64,000 bases of DNA. Source: Arthrobacter sp. AFG7.2 (GTDB taxonomy: Bacteria; Actinomycetota; Actinomycetes; Actinomycetales; Micrococcaceae). Below are positions 55,061 through 62,783 of the stretch, one piece after another. Position 1 is the stretch's first letter. Every line of letters begins with the position of its first letter. The position numbers and the translations under genes are program-made. Location of the stretch: contig NZ_PJMB01000003.1 in NCBI RefSeq assembly GCF_002892835.1, positions 186,001 through 250,000 on the forward strand. Direction: 5' to 3'. The notes below the pieces were generated by a model that was not told the origin of the DNA, made no database searches, and worked only from the letters and a program-made list of their open reading frames with translations.

Positions 55061-56278
55061 ATGACCATCGCTGCCAACCCGCCCGGTACCCCGGCCACAG
55101 CCGGATCAGGCCGCCATGCAAGGAAGTCGCTGGCCGCTGGCCTGGCCGCGGCCGCCCTGCTCAGCGCGTCCGGCGTTGCCCTCTCAGCCCCCGCTGCCAA
55201 CGCCGAACCGAGCAATTACCGCTTTGACTTCGGTAATGGCCCGGTGGAACACGGCTACACCGGCGTCAGCGCCACCGATGCCTACAGCCCTGAAACACGT
55301 TACGGCTTCAATACCCCGGAGCACATGGCAAACGTTGCCGCCAAGGGCAATGGAGCCGGAAGTGATGCAGTACGTTTCCTCCAGTTCGGGACCAAGAGCA
55401 GCAACACGTTCAACGTGGACCTCAAAGAGGGCCTGTACAAGGTCTCCGTCACGCTGGGTGACACCTCCCGGGCCAGCATCGCGGCCGAAGGAGTTTTCCA
55501 GGAAATGAACCTGACCGGAAACGGCGCCACGGCCTCCTTCGAAATTCCGGTGACGGACGGGCAGCTGAACCTGCTGGTTACCGAAGGCAAGGTGGGAACC
55601 GCCTTCACCCTGAGCTCACTGGAAATCGACAAGGTGTCACGCCACCCGGACATGGACCCCACGATCTGGGTGGGCGGGGATTCAACCGTGGCCAGCTACT
55701 ACCCCCTGGAGAACAGTGTCCAGGGCGGCTGGGGCCAGATGCTGCCGCAGTACGTGGACCCGGAAGCGTTCGACATCCGGAACATGGCCACCGGGGGGCA
55801 GATTGCCCGTGGCTTCCGCAACGACGGCCAGCTCGAAGCCATCCTCCAGTACATCAAGCCCGGCGACCTGTTCCTGCTGGAAATGGGCATCAATGACACC
55901 GCGGCCAAGAACGCCACCACCGAGGCGGAGTTCAAGGAGATCATGCGGGACATGGTCCGCCAGGTCGCAGCCACCGGAGCTACGCCCGTGCTCGTTACGC
56001 CGCAGGGCCGCGCCACTGATTTCGTGGACGGCGTCCACACCTCGGTGAACCGCTGGTACCGCAACTCCACCGTTGCCCTGGCACAGGAAGAGGGCGTGCA
56101 CCTGGTGGACCTCAACGTCCTGGCCTCGGCCTACTTCACCGGAATCGGCCCGGAAGCCACCCTCGCCCTGTTCATGCCCGGTGACACGCTGCATCCCAAC
56201 CGTGCCGGCGCCTCCGAACTGGCCCGCCTGGTTGCGGAGGACCTTGCCCGCCAGGGCCTCTCAGCCGGCAAACCTTAG
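55061..56278 (+). CDS. secreted SGNH esterase, rhamnogalacturonan acetylesterase type (CE12)
   Basis: A 405-aa secreted protein; the ATG at 55061 is six bases after AAAGGAG. The signal peptide ends at APAANA (~residue 46). Residues ~50-195 form a galactose-binding-like beta domain typical of CE12 proteins (YRFDFGNGPVEHGYTGV...). The SGNH domain follows with Ser208 (GGDST), Asn278 (MGIND), and Asp375-x-x-His378 (GDTLHPN). It removes acetyl groups from pectin rhamnogalacturonan outside the cell. The exo-rhamnogalacturonan lyase at 62784 could work downstream of it. Confidence 0.9.
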   Translation: MTIAANPPGTPATAGSGRHARKSLAAGLAAAALLSASGVALSAPAANAEPSNYRFDFGNGPVEHGYTGVSATDAYSPETRYGFNTPEHMANVAAKGNGAGSDAVRFLQFGTKSSNTFNVDLKEGLYKVSVTLGDTSRASIAAEGVFQEMNLTGNGATASFEIPVTDGQLNLLVTEGKVGTAFTLSSLEIDKVSRHPDMDPTIWVGGDSTVASYYPLENSVQGGWGQMLPQYVDPEAFDIRNMATGGQIARGFRNDGQLEAILQYIKPGDLFLLEMGINDTAAKNATTEAEFKEIMRDMVRQVAATGATPVLVTPQGRATDFVDGVHTSVNRWYRNSTVALAQEEGVHLVDLNVLASAYFTGIGPEATLALFMPGDTLHPNRAGASELARLVAEDLARQGLSAGKP

Positions 56279-56313
56279 TTGGCAAACTTTAGTTGGCAAA
56301 CCTTAGTTGGCAG
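56267..56313. repeat. three 14-bp tandem repeats spanning the esterase stop codon
   Basis: GGCAAACCTTAGTT occurs three times in succession (56267-56308, one mismatch in the middle copy), followed by GGCAG. The TAG of the first copy is the gene's stop codon. Each further copy supplies another out-of-use TAG. Confidence 0.9.
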
Positions 56314-56318
56314 GGCCC

Positions 56319-56355
56319 GACGGCGGGATGCGGCACTGCGCCGCATCCCGCCGTC
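56319..56355 (+). terminator. terminator after the esterase gene
   Basis: A perfect 16-bp stem, GACGGCGGGATGCGGC (56319-56334), loop ACTGC, complement 56340-56355, about 40 bp after the stop. Confidence 0.88.
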
Positions 56356-56391
56356 GTCCTGTCTGGCGCCGCACGGGCCAAGTGAGTACAG

Positions 56392-56856
56392 CTAGGTCCA
56401 GTCTGAGGAGAAGTCCATCGGCGGCCACCACCGCGTCCGCGAATGGACGGGGAACCTGCGTCCGCTGACGTCGGTGGGAGTGATGCGGATCAGGTGCTCC
56501 TTCACGCCGGCTTCCCAGGGCTCGCGGTCCGGATCGGACAGCTCCAGTGGCACGGCGTCCTCTGCCATCGGCTCAGGCAGGCCTTTGACCACCACACTCC
56601 ACACCTCGGTGCCGTAAGCATTCATCCCGTCGGCCTCCAGCGCTACAACCGTCCCTGCCAGCAAGGAGTACAGCTTTGTGCCGGCGGCGGTCCGGAAAAA
56701 CAAGGCTCCTTCTGCCGGCACAAAGTTCACGGGGAAGATTTCCGGCGTCGTGCCGTTGATGACCGCCAGCCTGCCGATGTAGGAGGAGCGCAGGTATTTC
56801 CAGCACTCCTCTTCCGGGAGGACTTCAGTTTGTGGTCCCGGGGGTGAAGTATCCAT
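56392..56856 (-). CDS. pyridoxamine 5'-phosphate oxidase-fold protein (NimA-like)
   Basis: A 154-aa split-barrel flavin protein. Its pattern ECWKYLRSSYIGRLAVING...EIFPVNFVPAEGALFFRTAAGTKLYSLLAG matches the small PPOX family common in actinobacteria (F420- or FMN-binding; NimA-like reductases). There is no Shine-Dalgarno. TAGACT lies seven bases before the ATG, so the mRNA is probably leaderless. Substrate unknown. Confidence 0.88.
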   Translation of the reverse strand: MDTSPPGPQTEVLPEEECWKYLRSSYIGRLAVINGTTPEIFPVNFVPAEGALFFRTAAGTKLYSLLAGTVVALEADGMNAYGTEVWSVVVKGLPEPMAEDAVPLELSDPDREPWEAGVKEHLIRITPTDVSGRRFPVHSRTRWWPPMDFSSDWT

Positions 56857-56955
56857 GGCCCGCAGTCTAGGCCCGGAGCAGCGGCGGAAGTAGGGTCTTC
56901 CTGCCCGTTGCCTTGCACCGTCAGGGTTTCGGGTCACGGCGCCGGCCTCCCCTCG

Positions 56956-57615
56956 TCAGCCCGGCTGCCCCGGCGGGCGGATGATGCGGCGCTGCGTGGC
57001 GGCGGCGATGGCGGCCGTCCGGTTGTCCACGCCGAGCTTGCCGTAAATATGGACCAGGTGCGTTTTGACCGTGGCCTCGGAAATGAAGGTCTGCCGTGCA
57101 ATGGCCCGGTTGGAAAGCCCGGTGGCCAGGAGTTCCAGCAGCTGGACTTCCCGGGGAGTGAGCGAGGTGCCTGGATTGGTAATGCGGTTCATGAGCAGCG
57201 CCGCCGCCCGCGGTGCCAGTACGGTCTCCCCCGCCGCGGCCGCGACCACGGCCCGCCGGATCTGTTCCGGGGGCGCGTCCTTGAGCATGTATCCGCTGGC
57301 TCCGGCCTCTACAGCCGCGAGGATGTCCGCGTCAGTGTCATAGGTGGTCAGGATGAGGACTGGCGGGGGCACAGCCAGCTTCCGGATCTCCGCCGTGGCC
57401 GCCACCCCGTCCATGCCCGCACCCATCTGGAGGTCCATCAGCACAACGTCCACGCCGTCACCGAGGACGGTCAGCCGCGCCAGCTCCTTCAGGGCCGCCT
57501 GCCCGTCCGCCGCCTCCGCGGCAATGGAAATGCCCTCGAACCCGGCGAGCATTGCCTTCAGGCCGGCACGGACCACCGGATGGTCGTCGACCAGCAGGAC
57601 GCGGACATCATTCAC
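56956..57615 (-). CDS. NarL/LuxR-type response regulator
   Basis: A 219-aa regulator. The GTG at 57615 has AGGAGA five bases upstream and overlaps the kinase stop by 8 nt. The receiver has DDHPVVRAGL, phospho-acceptor Asp in VVLMDLQMG, and Lys in YMLKDAPPEQI. The C-terminal LuxR HTH is LTPREVQLLELLATGLSNRAIA...VKTHLVHIYGKLGV. It forms a two-component system with the kinase. Likely targets are the divergent ABC pair at 59093-60941. Confidence 0.95.
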   Translation of the reverse strand: MNDVRVLLVDDHPVVRAGLKAMLAGFEGISIAAEAADGQAALKELARLTVLGDGVDVVLMDLQMGAGMDGVAATAEIRKLAVPPPVLILTTYDTDADILAAVEAGASGYMLKDAPPEQIRRAVVAAAAGETVLAPRAAALLMNRITNPGTSLTPREVQLLELLATGLSNRAIARQTFISEATVKTHLVHIYGKLGVDNRTAAIAAATQRRIIRPPGQPG

Positions 57616-58912
57616 CGGCGTCTCCTGCCGGACCATCAAGCGGCAACCGGATGGCCACCACCGCCCCTTCGCCCGGGGCGGACTCCACGTCCAGGGAGCC
57701 GTGGAGTGCCTTAACCCTTGCCTGCAGGGAGCGGAGGCCGAATCCGCTGCCGTCCGTGCCGCCGTCGTGCTGTGTCCGGACGGCCAGTGACGGGTCAAAG
57801 CCGACGCCGTCGTCGTAAATGTCCAGGGTGACTTCTGAGCCCAGGAACGTGAGGGTGATGACCGCGGTGCCGGCGCGGGCGTGCTCGCGGACGTTGGCGA
57901 GGCTGGCCTGGGTGGCGCGGAGCAGTGCCACCTGGTGGGGCTGCGGGAGTTCGGCCGGCTCCCCGTCCACCTCGAGCCGGCAGCGGAGCGCCACTCCCCC
58001 GGCGGCCGCGCTGGACTCGGTCTTCGCGCAGAGCCGGCGCAAGGCCTCCGCCAACGTGCTGTCGTTCAGTTGGGGGGAGGACAGGCCGCGGACGAAACTC
58101 CGGGCTTCGGCCAGGTTTTCGGCTGCCGTTTGCTGCATCTGTGCCACCCGTGACGCAGCAGTGGAAAGATCCCCGTGTGCCAGCGAGCTTTCGGCCGACC
58201 GGCCCAGCAGCACGATGCTGGACAGGCCCTGGGCCAGGGTGTCGTGGATTTCCCGGGCCAGCCGTTCCCGCTCGGCCAGCACCCCGGCCTCGTGCTGGGA
58301 TGCTGCCAGTTCCTGCCGGGTGCGGCGCAGTTCGTCCGCGGCCCGCCGCTGGTTCTCTGCCTCCCGGTACAGGGCAACGTAGGCGAGGCCGGTGACGACG
58401 GCGAAGGCGGCACCAAACAGCGGGCCGACGACGGCGGCCGCGTGCGGGGCAGGCTCACCGCTGGCGGACCACTGGGAAGCGATGACCGCGGCCGTCATCA
58501 GCGTGATGGTCAGCAGCGCGGCCCGCCTGGGCAGCAGGTGCAGGTGCAGGAAAAACAACGGGAACGCCAGCCAGGCGAAATCGGCGCTCCCCACCAGCAA
58601 AAGGACCCACAGGGTTGTCACCGCTGCCAACCACTGGATGGCATAGCGGCGGGGGTTGAACCTGATATGGCCCGCGGCATGGCGGTGTTCCAGGACGGTC
58701 CCCGTGAGGTAGACCGCCGCAAGGACAAGGGCAAGGGCCGCCCAAAGCACCGGGAAGTACCCGCGGGAACCGGGCGCCAGCAGCCGGACTACACCCACCA
58801 CGAGGAGGGCGGCGAAGCCGGTGTGCAGCGTCACCCGCAGGACACGCAGGATCGCCGCTGAGGACGCCGTCTCAAGGGCGTTCAGCGGAACCCGGGCAGG
58901 CGTGGCGGACAT
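57608..58912 (-). CDS. NarL-type sensor histidine kinase
   Basis: A 434-aa kinase: five to six N-terminal helices (residues ~20-195) with little extracellular sequence, then a coiled-coil linker, a HisKA_3 domain with the phospho-His in REIHDTLAQGLSSIV, and an HATPase_c domain (NVREHA, DDGVGFD, GSGFGLRSL). The intramembrane-sensing topology fits cell-envelope or antimicrobial stress kinases. Co-transcribed with its response regulator. Confidence 0.95.
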   Translation of the reverse strand: MSATPARVPLNALETASSAAILRVLRVTLHTGFAALLVVGVVRLLAPGSRGYFPVLWAALALVLAAVYLTGTVLEHRHAAGHIRFNPRRYAIQWLAAVTTLWVLLLVGSADFAWLAFPLFFLHLHLLPRRAALLTITLMTAAVIASQWSASGEPAPHAAAVVGPLFGAAFAVVTGLAYVALYREAENQRRAADELRRTRQELAASQHEAGVLAERERLAREIHDTLAQGLSSIVLLGRSAESSLAHGDLSTAASRVAQMQQTAAENLAEARSFVRGLSSPQLNDSTLAEALRRLCAKTESSAAAGGVALRCRLEVDGEPAELPQPHQVALLRATQASLANVREHARAGTAVITLTFLGSEVTLDIYDDGVGFDPSLAVRTQHDGGTDGSGFGLRSLQARVKALHGSLDVESAPGEGAVVAIRLPLDGPAGDAGE

Positions 58913-59092
58913 TTTCCCAGCTTATGCGGGCCGGCGTAGCGGGGGGTCAATCAAAAGGTTGACTCCGGGTTCCACCTATCGGCGCCGGCATCTCAACTGC
59001 CTGCTCGATGGCTGACGGGCAGCCGGACGGGACAGTGGATAGAGAGCTCATCAACTGCAACAAACCCATACTTCAACTGAGAGAAGACCAAC

Positions 59093-60199
59093 GTGTTTCT
59101 GGCAATCCGCGACATCCGCTTCGCCAAGGGCCGGTTCGCCATGATGGGCGGCGTGGTGGCCCTGATTACCCTGCTCCTGGTCATGCTGTCCGGCCTAACC
59201 GCCGGGCTGGCTGAACAATCAACGTCGGCGATCGGAAAGCTGGGGGCCGCCTCCGCGTCACCGGTGGACGCCGTGGTGTTCGGCGCCCCGGGCTCCAGCG
59301 TTCCCAAAGCGTCCTACACCGAAAGCTCGGTGACAGCCGGCCAGCTGGACAGCTGGCAGAACCAGCCCGGAGTCCGCAACGCCGAGCCGCTGGGAATCAC
59401 CCAGACCCGCGCGCACGGCGGGGCTGCCGGCGCGGGCACCGCCAATGTAGCCGTTTTCGGCGTTGCTCCGGGGAGCGGACTGGCACCTGTTGACGTTTCG
59501 GCCGGCACCGCGGTGGTGGGCAGGTCGGTGGCCGATGCCCTGTCGCTGAAACAGGGTGACGCGCTGACTATCGGCGGCGTGGAACTCGCCGTCGCCGCCG
59601 TGGTGGAGAACCAATGGTATGCCCACACCAGTGTGGTGTGGGCGGCGCTGCCGGAATGGTCAAGGCTGGCGCATCTATCCGACGGCGAACAGCTGGCCAC
59701 GGTGGTTGCTGTCACCTACCAGGACGGGACCGCCGTCGACGAGGCCGCCGCCAACGCTGCGGCCAACACGGTCAGCACCTCGCGGACCGGGTCCTTCCAG
59801 GCGCTGGGCTCCTTCAAGAGCGAGAACGGCTCGCTGACGCTGATGCAGGCTTTCCTGTACGGCATCTCGTCCCTGGTCATTGTGGCCTTCCTGACTGTCT
59901 GGACCATTCAGCGGACCCGTGACATCGCCGTCCTGAAAGCCTTGGGAGCACCGGGCTCCTACATTCTGCGCGATGCCATGACGCAGGCCGCGATCGTCCT
60001 GGTGGCGGGGGCTGGAGCCGGCGGAGTGATCGGCGTCGCCACCGGACTCCTCGCGGCCCAGGCGGCCCCGTTCCTCCTCACTCCGGCCACCACGCTGGTT
60101 CCCGTCGTCGGAATCATTGCCCTGGGACTGGCCGGAGCGGCGCTGGCCGTCAGGCGCGTCACCACAATCGATCCCCTGCTCGCCCTCGGCGGGAACTAG
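59093..60199 (+). CDS. ABC transporter permease, MacB/FtsX family
   Basis: A 368-aa permease starting at a GTG. One N-terminal helix (MMGGVVALITLLLVMLSGL) is followed by a large extracytoplasmic domain (residues ~40-245) and three C-terminal helices of the FtsX type (FLYGISSLVIVAFLTVWTIQRTRDIAVLKALGAPG). It works with the ATPase 13 bp downstream. The arrangement with a divergent NarL-type two-component system is typical of envelope-stress or peptide-resistance modules. Confidence 0.92.
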   Translation: MFLAIRDIRFAKGRFAMMGGVVALITLLLVMLSGLTAGLAEQSTSAIGKLGAASASPVDAVVFGAPGSSVPKASYTESSVTAGQLDSWQNQPGVRNAEPLGITQTRAHGGAAGAGTANVAVFGVAPGSGLAPVDVSAGTAVVGRSVADALSLKQGDALTIGGVELAVAAVVENQWYAHTSVVWAALPEWSRLAHLSDGEQLATVVAVTYQDGTAVDEAAANAAANTVSTSRTGSFQALGSFKSENGSLTLMQAFLYGISSLVIVAFLTVWTIQRTRDIAVLKALGAPGSYILRDAMTQAAIVLVAGAGAGGVIGVATGLLAAQAAPFLLTPATTLVPVVGIIALGLAGAALAVRRVTTIDPLLALGGN

Positions 60200-60212
60200 G
60201 AAGGAAACACCC

Positions 60213-60941
60213 ATGGACACCACATCCACCATGAGCCCTGACACCAGCGGCCCTGCTCCCCTGGCCCTGGTCAACGTGACCCTCGAATATCCGGACGGGG
60301 GCGGAACCACCACCGCGCTGGACCGGGTCAGCCTCTCGGTCCGGGCCGGGCAACTGGTCTCCCTCGTGGGGCCGTCCGGCTCCGGAAAATCGAGCCTCCT
60401 CGCTGCAGCCGCCACCCTGGTCCGCCCTACCCGGGGGCAGGTCATCATCGACGGTACTGACACCGGCGCCCTCCCGGCCAGGGCCCTCACGGCCCTGCGG
60501 CGCAGCAAGGTGGGCATCATTTTCCAGCAGCCCAACCTGCTCCCCTCGCTGACGGCCGAGGAACAGCTCATCATCGGCGACCACCTCCGGGGAAAGCCCG
60601 TGCAGGCCGCCCGGAAGAAAGCCGCCGAACTCCTGGACGTCGTCGGACTGGCCGCGAGCGCGGCAAAACTGCCGCACCAGCTCTCCGGCGGCCAGAGGCA
60701 GCGCGTCAACATAGCGCGGGCCCTGATGGGCAACCCCAGGCTGCTGCTGGTGGACGAACCCACGGCGGCACTGGACCACGACCGCAGCGCGTCGATCATC
60801 CGGCTGCTCCGCCAGGTCACCTGCGAATTCAACGTGGCCACGGTGATGGTCACCCACGACACGGAATTTGTTCCCCTGACGGACGCCGTGGCCACCATGC
60901 GGGACGGGGCGCTGACCGCGCCGGTGCTGACCAGCGCCTGA
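60213..60941 (+). CDS. ABC transporter ATPase, LolD/MacB-like
   Basis: A 242-aa ATPase; AGGAAGGAA precedes the ATG. Walker A GPSGSGKSS, Q-loop IIFQQPNLLPSL, signature LSGGQRQRVNIARAL, Walker B LLLVDEPTAALD, switch His in VTHDTEF. It partners the FtsX-like permease to drive mechanotransmission or extrusion across the membrane. Confidence 0.94.
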   Translation: MDTTSTMSPDTSGPAPLALVNVTLEYPDGGGTTTALDRVSLSVRAGQLVSLVGPSGSGKSSLLAAAATLVRPTRGQVIIDGTDTGALPARALTALRRSKVGIIFQQPNLLPSLTAEEQLIIGDHLRGKPVQAARKKAAELLDVVGLAASAAKLPHQLSGGQRQRVNIARALMGNPRLLLVDEPTAALDHDRSASIIRLLRQVTCEFNVATVMVTHDTEFVPLTDAVATMRDGALTAPVLTSA

Positions 60942-60951
60942 TGCGCCACCA

Positions 60952-60981
60952 GGCCCCGGCAGAAGCACGGCCGGGGCCTTT
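60952..60981 (+). terminator. terminator after the ABC pair
   Basis: GGCCCCGGC (60952-60960), 9-nt loop, GCCGGGGCC (60970-60978), then TTT. Confidence 0.85.
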
Positions 60982-61106
60982 CCGCTGCAGCCACGCAGCC
61001 GCCCCGCGAAGTATTGATGTGATCTTGCGGTAAACCTTGCTGCCCTTTGACGTTGCCGCGCCACCCTGAAGTCATGGATCAACCAGCCTGTGGGGAGCGG
61101 GACGTT

Positions 61107-61583
61107 ATGGACAACAAGACAGCGTTTGACGAAGAAGTCACAACAGTGGGAGGCGTGATCACCGATCAGCATCCGCTCGACTTCCACACATTGGGGCTGG
61201 CGGGCTGCATCGACCGGCTCACGGCGCCCCTCCGCCACCGGGGGACGGCAGTGAGCTGGGATACCCCGCACTGGGGCATCGAGATTCCTGCGGACTGCGC
61301 TTCCCTGCTGTACCAATCGGCGCGTGAGGCCCTCAGCAACGCCTACAAATACTCGGAGGCGTCCCATCTCACCGTCCAGCTTGCCGCGGTGGACCACGGG
61401 ATCCGCCTGGTGGTGTCCGACGACGGCAAGGGCTTTGACAGCCGGCTGGCCACCTGCGGGCGCCACCACGGTTATGGCCTTCGGCTCATGTCGGAGGCCG
61501 TCCACGGCGCCGGCGGCACCCTGGACATCTGCTCCTCCCCCGGTCAGGGCAGCAGCGTGACGGTAACACTCCCGCTGGACTAA
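61107..61583 (+). CDS. orphan HATPase_c-domain protein
   Basis: About 158 aa from the ATG at 61107, behind GGGGAG; an ATG 33 nt earlier is in frame but has a weaker site. Only the kinase ATP-binding domain and a short leader are present: N-box REALSNAYKYSEA, G1 VSDDGKGFD, G2 GYGLRLMSEAV. There is no HisKA dimerisation/phospho-His domain and no membrane helix. Such stand-alone NarL-type ATPase modules may be truncated kinases or act as anti-sigma-like or decoy partners. It follows the TCS/ABC block after a terminator. Confidence 0.8.
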   Translation: MDNKTAFDEEVTTVGGVITDQHPLDFHTLGLAGCIDRLTAPLRHRGTAVSWDTPHWGIEIPADCASLLYQSAREALSNAYKYSEASHLTVQLAAVDHGIRLVVSDDGKGFDSRLATCGRHHGYGLRLMSEAVHGAGGTLDICSSPGQGSSVTVTLPLD

Positions 61584-61586
61584 GCC

Positions 61587-61620
61587 CGGATGCCCGCCGT
61601 GACGGGACGGCAGGCATCCG
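61587..61620. terminator. bidirectional hairpin between HATPase and FMN reductase genes
   Basis: CGGATGCC (61587-61594) pairs with GGCATCCG (61613-61620), and inner CGCCGT/ACGGCA bases extend the stem. It is between convergent genes. Confidence 0.75.
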
Positions 61621-61626
61621 TGAGCC

Positions 61627-62238
61627 TTAACGCGTCAGCTTGGCAGTATCAGGCTCAAGGTCGCCGATATGGCCCGGCGCATTGGCGGCCAGGACCCGCT
61701 GGACGAAGGCGCAGTACTCGTCCATGTAATGGCGCAGGAACTTGGCGGTTCCCTCGTCCTTCACCTGGCCATCCTCGCCGAAGACGGCGGCGTCGTAGTG
61801 GATGTACGCCTCAGGGGCGTTCAGCTGCGGGGCGTCAAGGAAGCTCAGGACGCTCCGCATGGAGGACTGCATTACCGCCGTACCGATGCTGCCGGGCGAG
61901 GCCCCGATAATCCCTGTGGGTTTGCGGGCGAAGGAGTTCGATCCCCAGGGCCGGGAACCCCAGTCGATGGCATTCTTGAGCGCACCCGGGATGGACCGGT
62001 TGTACTCCGGGGAGACGAACAGGATCCCGTCGGCCGCCTCGATGGCCTCCTTGAGGGCGCGGCCCTCCGGCGGAAAGTCGGCGTCGTAGTCGTAGCTGTA
62101 GAGGGGAAGGTCCCGGATGGGGATTTCGAAGAACTCGAGGTCCTCCGGAGCAAGTTTGATCAACGCGTTGGCGAGGACCCTGTTGATTGAGCCGCTGGCG
62201 AGGCTCCCCACGAAGTAGCCGATTCTGTACGGTGCCAT
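61627..62238 (-). CDS. NAD(P)H-dependent FMN reductase
   Basis: A 203-aa flavodoxin-like reductase. The phosphate loop is GSLASGSINRVLA (residues ~11-23), and the FMN-isoalloxazine loop is VSPEYNRSIPGALKNAIDW. It reduces FMN, quinones or azo compounds with NAD(P)H, and could supply reduced flavin to monooxygenases. AGGAAGGAA precedes the ATG. Single gene. Confidence 0.93.
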   Translation of the reverse strand: MAPYRIGYFVGSLASGSINRVLANALIKLAPEDLEFFEIPIRDLPLYSYDYDADFPPEGRALKEAIEAADGILFVSPEYNRSIPGALKNAIDWGSRPWGSNSFARKPTGIIGASPGSIGTAVMQSSMRSVLSFLDAPQLNAPEAYIHYDAAVFGEDGQVKDEGTAKFLRHYMDEYCAFVQRVLAANAPGHIGDLEPDTAKLTR

Positions 62239-62452
62239 GAGTGTTCCTTCCTATAGCCGGCCCGCGCCGGCGGGCCAAGGTTCCGGAAATAATGCCGCCC
62301 GTTGGTTGAGCGGCAGGTGGTGCCCACTGCATCCACCAGTCCAACACAGAAGCCCGTGCCCGGCCAGAGGGTGCTGCCGCGCCTTGACAGCCTCCGCCAA
62401 GGAGAGCTCAATGATGGTTAGCACAGTCCCCGCCGGGTCCCCAGGAGCAGCC

Positions 62453-62608
62453 ATGACAGACAATCCATCGAAGGACGACGATCGGGTCCACCCGGAATCC
62501 CCTGCTGAGGGAGATCCGGACGCGGATCCGACAGACATCAGGGTCCACCCCCAGGAGCCGGCCGAGGGCGCCGACCCTGATGGACCGGGCGCGGACAAGA
62601 ACCAGTAA
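62453..62608 (+). CDS. 51-aa acidic repeat protein
   Basis: The ATG at 62453 has AGGAG five bases upstream, which I prefer to ATGs at 62411 and 62414. The 51-aa product contains two imperfect copies of a ~17-residue unit: RVHPESPAEGDPDADP and RVHPQEPAEGADPDGP. Asp/Pro/Glu-rich, no hydrophobic core, probably disordered. Function unknown. Confidence 0.65.
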   Translation: MTDNPSKDDDRVHPESPAEGDPDADPTDIRVHPQEPAEGADPDGPGADKNQ

Positions 62609-62718
62609 CGGCGCCGCGTTCCCCACGCTCCTACCAATCGCGGCCCTTCCGCACCTCCGGATCCCGGGCGCCCCTTGCATGCCTGCCGTCGTGAGCACTA
62701 GGTTTTAATCCGCAACAA

Positions 62719-62730
62719 GAAAGCGCTTTC
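62719..62730 (+). promoter_or_regulatory. LacI-family operator palindrome
   Basis: GAAAGCGCTTTC is a perfect 12-bp palindrome with the central CG of LacI/GalR-family operators. It lies 54 bp before the rhamnogalacturonan lyase start. No LacI gene is visible in the window; it may lie just beyond the right edge. Confidence 0.8.
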
Positions 62731-62783
62731 CCGCAGCAGAAGCGGCACCAAAGGCGTACCGGACACCAGCGGAATTGGATCAC

